A DNA stretch of 64,000 bases from Aldrovandia affinis (Eukaryota; Chordata; Actinopteri; Notacanthiformes; Halosauridae). Below are positions 54,455 to 64,000 of the stretch, in pieces. Position numbers and translations under genes: made by a program. The notes beneath the pieces were generated by a model that searched no databases, was not told the origin of the DNA, and was given only the letters and a program-made list of their open reading frames with translations. The stretch lies in assembly GCA_029706075.1 (NCBI GenBank), contig JAINUG010000173.1:186001-250000 (forward strand), written 5' to 3'. How positions within the stretch are numbered: the stretch's first letter is position 1; each line of letters starts with the position of its first letter.

Positions 54455-54745
54455 CATCTCAACTATTAGTGGAAACATCAGGGTTTTCATTTACAAGTTC
54501 TCCCCAATAATGAAAAAAGGTTGTGACTCGCTGTGGAGAACCAGAACAAGTCTCCTTGTGTATGTTGCATCCAGTGACAATCCCAGCTGGATTCACTTTC
54601 AGGACGAGCCATCAAAAACATTATAGATCTTTATCTCAAATTCTTTCTGCTTCACCTCTGACAACGTCTCACCCTTTATGACTTCACACAACTCAGATGA
54701 GGACCCATCTTGGCCATAGTCTCTGCATCCAGACTTCAGACTACA
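54455..54745 (-). other. unassigned coding-like segment
   Basis: The minus strand reads SGCRDYGQDGSSSELCEVIK and on to VFDGSS with a stop, about 48 codons (near 54610-54745). A second frame then runs about 45 codons (NPAGIVTGCNIHKETC onward, near 54465-54600). Codon content looks protein-like and Cys-rich, but I recognise no family and no clear splice sites. It may be a decayed exon, a retrocopy or chance. Confidence 0.25.
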
Positions 54746-54969
54746 GGGTTTCTACAGTGAGATAATTAAGCACTGTACAAGTATTAAATAGACAGGTCTA
54801 CTTTTTTTTCTCTCCCCAAATCCTTTTCAGTTAGGCAGCTGGCTTGCATATTTCTTTTTTTATATTTACATATAACTCCACGCATCAACTCCCACAGTCT
54901 CCCAGAAATTGGGGTGGGGTTTCATTGTAGATCTGATGATCTTTTAATTAATTCCCAGTCCCTCAAGGG

Positions 54970-55006
54970 AATGGGTAGAGCCCTTTAAATCAGGGCTCTA
55001 CCCATT
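54970..55006. repeat. perfect 15 bp hairpin
   Basis: The arm AATGGGTAGAGCCCT (54970-54984) and its exact reverse complement (54992-55006) are separated by a 7-base loop TTAAATC. Confidence 0.92.
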
Positions 55007-58000
55007 ACTAAAGCAGCATAGAACCATAGCCCCGTGTCACTGACCATGAATTGGAGCAGCAATGCATAGAATTTTATGCTAGTAAAAATATAGCATGTTA
55101 CGCTGAGTATGAAGAGTCACAGAATTCAGTAATGGCAATATATGAACACAACTAAATTCAAATAGAACTTACATTTTATTATTGCATGGACAAAGAGTGA
55201 TTGCAATAAGAATTATTATCCAATGTGCATAAAATGTTCCTTTCAACCAAGTAACCCTTGGTAGGTTTGAGTTGATTCCCAACACCCTTTTATAATGAAT
55301 TAATTTGTTTTATAATGAACACAATGTACATTGAACCCAACTGAACATTTTACCGAAATACGATTTTTTTTTAAAGCCATTTAATCATGTTAATGTAAAA
55401 CCAGAATGAATATTTGAGGAAATTGTTTTGGAGATCTTCTATATTTTATCAATAATACCTATTTTAATTATGTTTACTATAAACATTTTGTAAACATTGA
55501 GTCAAATGGGATACATATACATGCACTGGTATGCCCCTTTGCAACCAGTTGTTGCCAAAGTACCCATACAAATAGTTGGGTATTGACTGAAGCAAACCAG
55601 TGTCATCCTCAAAGGTACATAAGAGGTGCCCTTATTAAATCTGAAACTATATCGTCACATGTTCAGTCTTGTTACCATTGCGTCTTCTTGTGGAAATCTG
55701 TAGCAGTAAATTTTGACACCGTCTTGGCAATACCACTTACCAGCTATATGATCAGTCTATTGGAACTTGTGCTGCTTTTGAACACCTCCCCATTCCATCA
55801 GATCTGTTTGTTATTTCATCATCTCCCAATACAGTCCCTTGTCACTGCCAGAGAGACAGGAGAGAAGCATGTTTTATTTCTCTCAGGGAGAGATGTCCTT
55901 TTTTAGCACAGTGGTGATTAAAGATGCCCTCCACTGCACTGATGGATGGAACAAAGGCATGCTTCTGAACGCTGAGTCGTTTTTCCTATAGCGGTGACAG
56001 ACGCCTCTGAAAATACTCTCACGGATCACTTGACACGACTCTTCTCATAAATTCATCAAAAATATAAGAAAACAACGGTGAGAAAGGGCCATTTTGCTCA
56101 TCTTGGCTCATTGTTTGCCCACAATATAGATTGAACCTATAGCATTGAGGTGCTCAAGCACAAATGCAAATGAAAATATACTCTGCGCCAGCAAAGAGGG
56201 AGGGTGTCCACCCCCTTTTATCTCACACTCTGTGGTATGCAGGTTTAAAATGCTTCAGGGGTAATGGTGTTGAATGAATCGTTTATTCTCTTTTTTCTTG
56301 TTTGTTTACAGTACAGCTTCCTGAGATATTGATCTGATCTACAAATACATACTGAAAACCATGCAGCACTAGAGCCGTAGTTATTGACGTGTACAAATAA
56401 ATTTAAAGCATGCAGACCCAGTCATCCATGAGATGCTATTATAGCACAACAAACTGGATTCTTGTGACATTTTCAAGCTAAACTGTTCATCTGAAATTTC
56501 AAAATATATAATAACATAATCCACATGTATATAATTTGACACTGGCAAATAGCTTTGCTTATTCATTATTTCAAGATATGTTTAATCTCTTTATATTAAA
56601 AAACGTTTTTAATCCTTGTGTTTTGAATGCAGTTTCCAAGTTTGTTGAAGTACTATGTATCTCTGGACCACTAGAACACTGTAAAGGTTCTGTCATCTTA
56701 ATCTAAATTAGTCTTTACAGGAGTTTACAGGAAATCCTGTCTCAGGAGGAATGCCCCTTTTTGCATTTTTAATGTGCAGGGAAACCAAATGGAGAAAACA
56801 CTAGTCTAAAACTAAACAACCGTGACAAATTAAATGTGAAAACCTCTAACTCAAGGCACTTCCAGTTCCAGAAACGTACAATGCTAAAATGCTCTGTAAC
56901 TTTCAAATGCCCCAAAAAATGTGGGAACACGCTAGGCTAGTGGGAGCCACACAGTGTGCATTAGCCGCTGTCATGGTGTTGGGCGGCTGCATTTCGAGCA
57001 GGGAGCAAAAATGGGACTTCCTGCTGTTCTTGCATCTCAGATGAGAGGTCGCCTGAGATGAAGACACAGAGTGAAGGTCTTTCCTTTCAGCGCAGTGAAA
57101 ACACCAATCAAACCCATCAGTCAAACTGGACCTCCTGCATTTGGAAAATAACCATATTAAACAGGATAAACCATGCTGAAATAACAAGTGAACTGAAAGC
57201 AGTCAAAGGAGTGTCTTGGGAGGACGTCTGCCGGGCTACGACAATCCTAATTCTGAGTTCAGGGGCTCGGCTTGAGTCACCCAGTCTTCTCCAATTCAGA
57301 GTTCAATGACAGAGCATTTGGCAACAAACCAAACCTGCATTGTGCTAAAAGAAGTTTAAGGGAAAATATGATGGTAGAACACACATGTTTTCCACAACAT
57401 TAATTGATCATGAGATTGGCTGTAACAAAAACCTACACAAGGGGTCCCAGGACTGAGGTTGAGAACCACTGGTGTGCTGTTGAAATTTTGTTCTGTAGTA
57501 GCACCAATGTGCCTGCAGTGTGTCTGCAATGGTAAGTTTTAATGCCACAAATGTCTTTCATTAATATCTTGAAACAAATAAACCTGCAGATTAAATAAAA
57601 CAGATAAATAAATCAATATTATAGAACACTGCTGCAACAAATAAGCATATTCATCAAGATTATCATTGGTAGTCATACAAATAGTTATTATTGTACTGTA
57701 TTCCCAGAGGTGTGCTGACTTTTGTGAAGCTGTTGTGGTTTGTTTGTCTGTTTTATTTATCTTCTTTTGGTAGAATATCTGCTTGTTTTTTTTATATAAT
57801 CCTTTCCAATGTTACAAACAGCTGTATGCATGGACCCCAAGTTGAAGAAGTTTGACCTGGGGGTCAGGGTTGTGTAGGTGGTGGAGGAGTGGTTCAGGAG
57901 GCGGTGCCTGCCAGAGAGAGGGATCTGCTCAGGGGAATTAATCTGAACTTCGGGACTCTGCTTTCACGGACTTCAATCTGAAATAACAGAATAAGAAAAT

Positions 58001-58469
58001 GTGAGTAACGTTAAAATGAAAAAGACCACAGTGCCTCTAAAGGTGACACAGTAATGTTGCTGTGTTTGTTATTGCCCCAGATTACTACAAATGTTACTAC
58101 TGGATGCAAAAGAAATACTGAAGTAGTCACAGTGACTGCACACAATTAGTTGACATTCTTATACTCCAGGGATGCTGGAGTTACTGTAAGTACTGTAGCA
58201 ATAAGGATAGCAAGTTGTCCTAAAACCAAAAACTTGTGAAATCAAGCTGCTGTTAAACAGTCCTGTTTTTGTCTTTTTACTCTATTGCAGATAGTTGTAG
58301 CTGTCCAATATAATTGTATCTGTGCTGTCCCATCTAGCAGAAAACATTATTGCAACTTATTACAACATTGCAGTAAGTTTGTGGTCAATGACAACATTGT
58401 AGCAACATTTTTACAACACTTTTTCCCCATCCCCAAACAAAAACTTTCCAGCAACATTGTAAATAGGTC
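55007..58469. other. anonymous stretch, no gene supported
   Basis: About 3.4 kb without a recognisable gene. A minus-strand segment near 57840-57975 has an acceptor-like TTATTTCAG and a short open frame, but is too weak to call. Confidence 0.4.
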
Positions 58470-59175
58470 TGTCACATGCCACGTGACAATCCCTGGATGG
58501 GAACAGAGCAGCCAGGAGACGGAGTGGAGTTTGCCGGTCTACGGACCGGATTTTTTTTTTTTCTGGAAGAGCAGGTTAACATGGAACAAACACAAACAAA
58601 CACAAAATCTTCACCCTACTCGCCACATAACAAGCTAAAATAATCTAAACTTATGGGACACCGCGCCTCTTCGTCCGGAGTTCCCCTGGAACCTCCCCAG
58701 GCACACACATATCCAGTGACCTTTCAAGTGCTTCCCACCCATGCATACTGAGACACTCAAACTTTGCAGTCCGAGTTCTCTTACCCATGCATACAGAGAC
58801 CCTCGCCTCTCCCCACAGTGATTTGTCTTGTAACCAGTCCCGAGACACTCTCCACTCTTCCAGTGAGAGTTCTCGGGTCGTTGCCCAGAAACACTCTCCA
58901 CTGCCCGAGTGCGAGTTCTCTTTCAATCACACCGAGGGTGAGAGGCGGACCCTCTTTCAGGGCACCCTCTTGCTCTCTTTCACGATCACACCGAGGGAGA
59001 GAGGCGGACACTCTTAGTGCACCCCCTCTCCTTCTTCCCCACACACACAGGAAGCACTCTATTCAGTCACTTTCGACAAACGCACACAAAACTCCACAAA
59101 CATCACACATCCAACATCAAACATCAAACATCATTCATGCTCATGCTCACACTCACACTCACACTCACCTCTGCT
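58470..59175 (-). repeat. LTR-like repeat, copy 2 (opposite orientation, truncated)
   Basis: It starts TGTCACATGCCACGTGACAATC. It is the reverse complement of the 43278-44046 repeat over most of its length: shared GGATGGGAACAGAGCAG, GTTCCCCTGGAACCTCCCC and GGAAGCACTCTATTCAGTC-type blocks. It stops before the TATA and palindrome part, next to the CR1 element. Confidence 0.7.
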
Positions 59176-59279
59176 TAGGGTAGCAGAGGAATATTTAAAC
59201 TAGGGACTGGGGGGGCAGGAAGGGAAATTAGTATTAGTATTAAGGATAGGGAGGCACAGACTGTCCAGATGGTAGATAA

Positions 59280-60655
59280 CAGGATGATATTGTAGAGCAT
59301 AATGTTAATGGAGGTGGTTTGGCACAGTTATGTGTGGAAGTGGAAGAGAATAAAGGTATGAGTAATACTCTGAAATTACTTTTTTTAAATGCTAGAAGCA
59401 TACAAAATGTTTGGAACTGGAGGATGTCATGTTCAATGGGGGGGTATGACATTGTTCGGATTACAGAAACATGGCTTGGTGCAGTGGACAGGGATGAATA
59501 TAACGTGGAGGGGTACAAGGAATGATTGAACAAATAAAAGATGTGGGGGTGTGGTCCTTTATATGAAAGATCATTTTAATGTGCTGAAAATTCCAGGAAT
59601 TAACTCTCTCATTCCTTGTGAGGACATATGGATTAGACTACTGGGAGAATGTGAGAAGGGCCTTAACATAGGAGTATTCTATAGACCACAAGGTTTAGAC
59701 AGCAACATAAATACTATGCTCTATGGAAACATAAAACAAGCCTGTCAGGAAGGAGAGGCATTAATAATAGACTTCAATTGCCTCTCTTAATTGGGAAGTA
59801 GTTTCAGGGCAGGATAAATGTGAAGAGGAGCTTTTAGCTGAGAATTTATGCAATATATGAGAGAGAATTTATGTAGTATACATTGGGTAAAACTTCTAGA
59901 TTGCAAAACTGAATGAAGAATTTACTAAATTTAAAAGGGTTATTGTTGGTGCACAGTGTAAATGTATCCCAAAAGTTAGAATATGTTGAATTTGAAAAAG
60001 ACTTGGAGTAAGAATTTATCAAAGTCTATCTGCATCTAAGCAGTTCGCTGCAGCAGTGAAAAACACCAACAGGATGCTGGGATATATTAGCAAAAACTAT
60101 TGAGTATAGATTAAAAGAGGTTATTTTGATGTTATATAATGCCTTTGTCAGACTTCACTTAGAGTACTGTGTGCAGAAAGATATAGAAGCTCTTTAAAAA
60201 GTACAAAGAAGGGCAACTAAATTGGTACTTGGTATGAAAGGTAAAAGTTATGAAGAAATACTTAATACGCTCAATCTATTCAATTATATTCTATTCAACT
60301 TTAGCAAACGGAGACTTAGGGGGGATTTGATTGAGGCTTTTCAATTCCTAAAATGGATTAACAAAGTGAACTACCAAAGATTTTTTAAGATAAGTTTGGT
60401 TAGCAGAACAAGAGGACACACGTGAAAATTAGTTCAAGGTGAATTCTGCATGGATATCAGGAAGTTTTTTGTTACACAGAGAGTTGCCAATGCCTGGAAC
60501 AGCTTGCCAGGTCAGGTAGTTGAGGCAGCAACACTTGGGGTATTCCAGGCTTGATGCAGTAGTGGATGTCCTTTAGACTAGGACATGACGAGCCTAATTG
60601 GGCCGAACTTATTGATGGGTCATCATTATGTATTCTTATGTTCTTATGTTCATGC
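59280..60655 (+). mobile_element. CR1-type LINE, internally deleted
   Basis: Endonuclease start: LKLLFLNARSIQN (near 59360) and IVRITETWLGAVDRDEYN, with a frameshift to VLYMKDHFNVLKIPG and NIGVFYRPQGLDSN. After about 300 bases of damaged sequence the RT C-terminus appears: AVKNTNRMLGYISKN, MLYNAFVRLHLEYCVQ, KRRLRGDLIEAFQFLKWINK and FFVTQRVANAWNSLPGQVVE. It ends at a TTCTTATGTTCTTATG tail, like CR1 8-base repeats. The RT catalytic core is missing. Confidence 0.8.
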
Positions 60656-61611
60656 AGCTAATTTTCCCGGTAGTGCAGATGAAGTCGCGCCATTATTATT
60701 TGTATGTGGATGTATTCTGAATTAGCTTACATTTTATTGAACAATAAAAAATAAAAAAATAAAAAAACATAACTCAGCTCAGCCTGGCCCAAACCCGATT
60801 CCCTGTCATGAAGAAGAACCAGGTCAGAGCCTTCCGGGTCTTGTTGGGTTTGAGTTAGGAAACCTCTTCTCTTGCCTCCTCTTCTCCTTCTCCTATCCCA
60901 GGACACCTTAATGAATCTCAGAAATGTTCTGTCCCCAATGCTGTGCAATCTTATACAGTGCCGCTTTAAAGTCTACACCCGTATCAAAAATGTCACATTT
61001 TGTTGCCTTACAGCCTGAAATTAAAACAAATTTAATCAGACTTTTTCCACCTTTATTCACACATTTTACCCTACAACTAACAAGTGGGGAAAAAAAGCTC
61101 AACATTTCTGAACATTGGCTTGATAAGTCTACACTATGCTTATCATACCAATTGTAAACTGGCTCAGGGGTATCTAATCACCTCCCAGATTGCACGCCAA
61201 GCTAATTGGCCTCCACCTGTGTTCTGATTACTTCAGAATAAAATCAGCTGTTCCTAGATTCCACTGCTGGGTAGTGCATTTCAGTGAAGAATCCACCATG
61301 AGCAATAAGGAGCTTTCAAAAGAACTCCAGGATAAAGTTGTAAGGAAAGGTACATATCAATGTGTGAGCAAATGTGTGAGTGGTCAATGTGTGCATGTGT
61401 CAACAATACAGAAAGCCCTCCAGAATTCTGGTCTGTATGGTAAGGTGGCAAGAAGGCCACTGCTCAGAAAAGTCCACATACAGACCTGTTTGAGGTATGC
61501 AAAAAAACCACTCTGAAGATTCTGAAGCCATGTGACAAAAAGTGTTGTCAGATGAAACCAAGATTTTTAGCCTAAATGCAAAATGTTATGTTTGGCGAGA
61601 ACCCAACACAG

Positions 61612-62335
61612 CACAATGAGCCAACCCCCCCCCCAACACTGAAAGTCTGACCTGCTGACACAATCTTAGATTTTGGTGGGAACTCTGTCCCTGTCCTGTT
61701 TTCTCTCTTGGAAGATCTGGCGCCAGCCAACACCTTGCCTGCGGGTGTTTGTTCTTGGAGAGAGACAACCTTGGTTCGGTTCATTTTCTTCCATTTCATC
61801 TCTTTTGTGATTGTTACATGTCAATTTTTTATTTAGAAGTTAGTAGTTGTTAAGCCAGAATATCCACTTTGGAACTTACGTTTTTCACGGCCAGATGAGA
61901 GCAGAGCTTGACGTGGTACGAGCAAGCTTGTGAAATGGTAGCGATAAATGTTCCATATGTGAGGAGACAGAACTAAACTCTACAAATTGGATGTTCCGAT
62001 TTAGTATTTGTTAAGGTAGTTGAACCTATGTCTGTAGATTGGACATTGAATGTTTTGTCTAACTGTTGTAACTGAATAAACCAGCTGTTAATTTTAATTG
62101 AATTGTGAGATGAGCTCTGCCCATCAACAAATTCAGAGATTTCATTGATAATTGGTATCCTGTGTAGTGATTATTATATTAAATCAAATAAATATAATTT
62201 ACATGTAGGATAAGTGAGTGGTTTTAACACATAATACCACTTGTGTTCAGTATTCAGAGTGCTGAACTTGAAACAAGGGTGTTTCAGCTACTGGATTCAG
62301 AGAATAGACCATTTTTATGGTCACTGTTCCAACAG
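61612..62335. other. insertion 1 in the Tc1 element, unidentified
   Basis: About 0.7 kb of sequence foreign to Tc1, starting near a C-run. It includes an AATAAA-like CTGAATAAACC near 62071. It has no coding similarity I recognise; the boundaries are approximate. Confidence 0.45.
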
Positions 62336-62510
62336 GATGGAGCAAAATACATATTGTTTTGGCCGGAAAACCTGCTGTCCTCTGCAAGAAAGTTGAAATT
62401 GGGAAAGAGGTTCACCTTTCAGCATGACATCGACTAAAAGCAAAAAAAAATAAAAAGGTGAATGCCCTTGATTGGCCTCGTCAGAGCCCTGACCTAAATC
62501 CTATTGAAAA

Positions 62511-63060
62511 CCAAAAGCCTGCAACAACAACAAAAAACACCACAATGGCAGCACCAGCACGTCCTAATCGCTGCTACCTCTATCCTCGACCTCAGAGGTG
62601 CAGACACCCGCAAGCAGCACCACACTAGCAGTTGCGATTAATGCAATTTTAAAGAACATTGTAGCTCTTGTAGCGAGCAGTGGTACTAGCTCGCCATGAA
62701 CTGACCGTTTCTAAGTGTGCCTCCATGTTTATGTATCGCTCTTTGCCTTGACTGAACTGAATTGAACTGGCTGCTGAATCTCTTTGGCAGCCAGCACTAA
62801 CATGCTGTTATTGTGTTATCTTGTTTTCATTTTCTGGCCATGACATACTCATCATTTCAAATTAAATATGTGTTTAATAACTTGAAACATTAAATACATT
62901 ACAAATGGCATGTCAGGGAACTGAATTCTGCATGAAAACAACACTATTCAATCCCCGATGCGTTATTATAGCATCATATTTTTTTGTTTCGGATTTCAGC
63001 ACCCCTAAGTCAAAACATCTTCCCGCTCCTCTGGTCATCATGCAACCTTCGATAAGGAAG
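62511..63060. other. insertion 2 in the Tc1 element, unidentified
   Basis: About 0.55 kb separates NPIEN from the last transposase segment. It starts with an A/C-rich CAACAACAACAAAAAACACC tract and includes an internal TTTGGCAGCCAGCACTAAC. No family is recognised. Confidence 0.45.
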
Positions 63061-63311
63061 AATCAGCAAAAGTTGCCCAATCTAGATGGGCAAAGCTGGT
63101 AGAGACATATCCAAACAGACTCATGGCTGTAATTCAAGCAAAGGGTGCTTCTACCAAGTACTAACTCAGCAGGGTGTAGACTTCAGTCTTCAGAATCAAT
63201 GCAAGTTATTCATTTTTTTCACTTGGAATGTGTAGGGTAAAATGTGTAAATAAAGGTGGAAAATTTAAAGTTTGATTTAATGTTTTCATTGTAGGCTATA
63301 AGGCAACAAGA

Positions 63312-64000
63312 GGTGAGGCAATCTCTCAATGAGCACTCCCAAGAGCCAATAAAAACAAATGGTCAAGACTCCTATCATTACAGCACAAAGGAAAGACCAA
63401 AGCTGAATTACTTCAGCTGCCCTGCATGTGAACAGCAGTAAGTGTTAACAGTCAATTTGAGTCATAGAAAATAGGGGATAGTCAGTTGTGTTTAGTGGGA
63501 GCAAGAAGGATGGTAAGCTTCACCAGGGTTGAGGGCAGATCCATTTCCTGGTCAGGACAGATCCATTTCCATTTTCATCTCCATTTCACATTGTCCTGAT
63601 GCAGACCCTAGCCTTCACTTTAGTAAAAGAACTGGGGAATATTTGGACTCATTTGTGTGTTATAGATTAATGCTGGCATGCTGATGAACACTGTACATCC
63701 CTCCCTAAAAGGCACCACATTTCCCAAAGGGCATGATGAGACGAGGAGTTGCAACATAGTACCAAAATTCAGACATGGTGTCTAAGCATCTTATCCATCA
63801 TCCCCATGAAAGGTTGCTGTTGCTGTTGTTTAATTTGAAACAATTGAGACCTTAACTGTGTATAGAGTGGTGTTTAGTACCACAATATAGTTAAAAATGT
63901 TATAGTGACACCTATGACACAATTGGGTCAAGGCCTTTGGCAAGGCAAAAGGGACAAAATTGGTCAAAACTTGAAAATAATAATTTTATGAACAATAACC
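63312..64000. other. right edge of window, no gene seen
   Basis: No coding or RNA signal is recognised in the last 690 bases. Confidence 0.45.

Larger units (their letters stand above)
61298..63164 (+). pseudogene. Tc1 transposase remnant of the 61 kb element
   Basis: The ATG at 61298 starts MSNKELSKELQDKVV. Part of the DNA-binding region is collapsed, then STIQKALQNSGLYGKVARRP follows and stops appear near 61515. After insertion 1: LLSSARKLKLGKRFTFQHDI (near 62370), [11 protein letters not shown] (ending 62509). After insertion 2: RWAKLVETYPNRLMAVIQAK, ending STKY and TAA at 63162-63164. The first catalytic Asp region and the segment between it and KYILFWPEN are damaged. Confidence 0.85.
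60956..63311 (+). mobile_element. Tc1-like transposon broken by two insertions
   Basis: The left end CAGTGCCGCTTTAAAGTCTA starts after TA at 60954-60955. Its inverted partner (GGGTAAAATGTGTAAATAAAGG, near 63235-63257, to GGCTATAAGGCAACAAG at 63311) lacks the last ~60 bases. Foreign sequence splits the element at about 61612-62335 and 62511-63060. Confidence 0.85.

Noticed and set aside
58635..59183. Several ORFs of 76-139 codons in the second LTR-like repeat
   Set aside because: Low-complexity, repeat-driven frames in a noncoding LTR; the same region is closed in copy 1 in most frames.
1..64000. CRISPR array, operon, replication origin or other prokaryotic system
   Set aside because: No regularly spaced repeats with unique spacers and no prokaryotic gene arrangement; the sequence is clearly intron-containing vertebrate DNA.

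Overview
The window is vertebrate nuclear DNA, almost certainly from a ray-finned fish. It has spliced exons with GT/AG borders, and its repeats are teleost-type: several Tc1-like transposons, L2 and Tx1-like L1 LINEs, hAT and piggyBac-like elements, a Ty3/gypsy element, and a tRNA-derived SINE. A pike or salmonid relative is only a guess from repeat style and the AGCT-rich flanks. There is no operon, CRISPR array, rRNA or genuine tRNA gene.

Only one host protein-coding gene is supported. It lies on the + strand with six coding exons from 8315 to 34491. They splice in phase to a 184-residue protein with an N-terminal UBA-like domain followed by a complete peptidyl-tRNA hydrolase 2 (PTH2) domain. 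Coding exons 3 and 4 are separated by a 21.2 kb intron that works as a transposon trap.

Layout. 1-3086: - strand Ty3/gypsy element (integrase, RNase H, RT, protease, gag, 5' LTR) running off the left edge, with catalytic cores deleted. 3087-8306: possible gag-like scrap, an L2 scrap, and the upstream flank of the host gene. 8315-10918: coding exons 1-3, with a dead Tc1 fragment in intron 1. 10919-32101: intron 3, holding a TTAA-flanked piggyBac-like element (12048-13428) and a nested cluster. In that cluster a hAT element (A) is split by hAT B, which itself carries a 206 bp hAT MITE, and by two Tc1 elements. The second Tc1 is split by an L1, and the L1 by an L2. 32102-34491: coding exons 4-6, with a Tc1 in intron 4. 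34492-43225: mostly anonymous DNA with a SINE bounded by a 15 bp target duplication, a 65 bp direct repeat and a shrunken Tc1. 43226-50460: a palindrome, a solo-LTR-like repeat and a 6.3 kb full-length L1. 50461-64000: a second SINE, RTE/Rex3-like, EN-type and CR1 LINE pieces, two more Tc1 elements (one broken by two insertions), and an inverted copy of the LTR repeat.

No mobile element in the window appears fully coding-competent: each recognised transposase, RT or gag has stops, frameshifts or deletions. I found no convincing new biological system. The most informative signals are the nested insertion record with exact target-site duplications, the in-frame removal of gypsy RT and RNase H cores, the UBA-PTH2 host protein, and several hairpins and palindromes.
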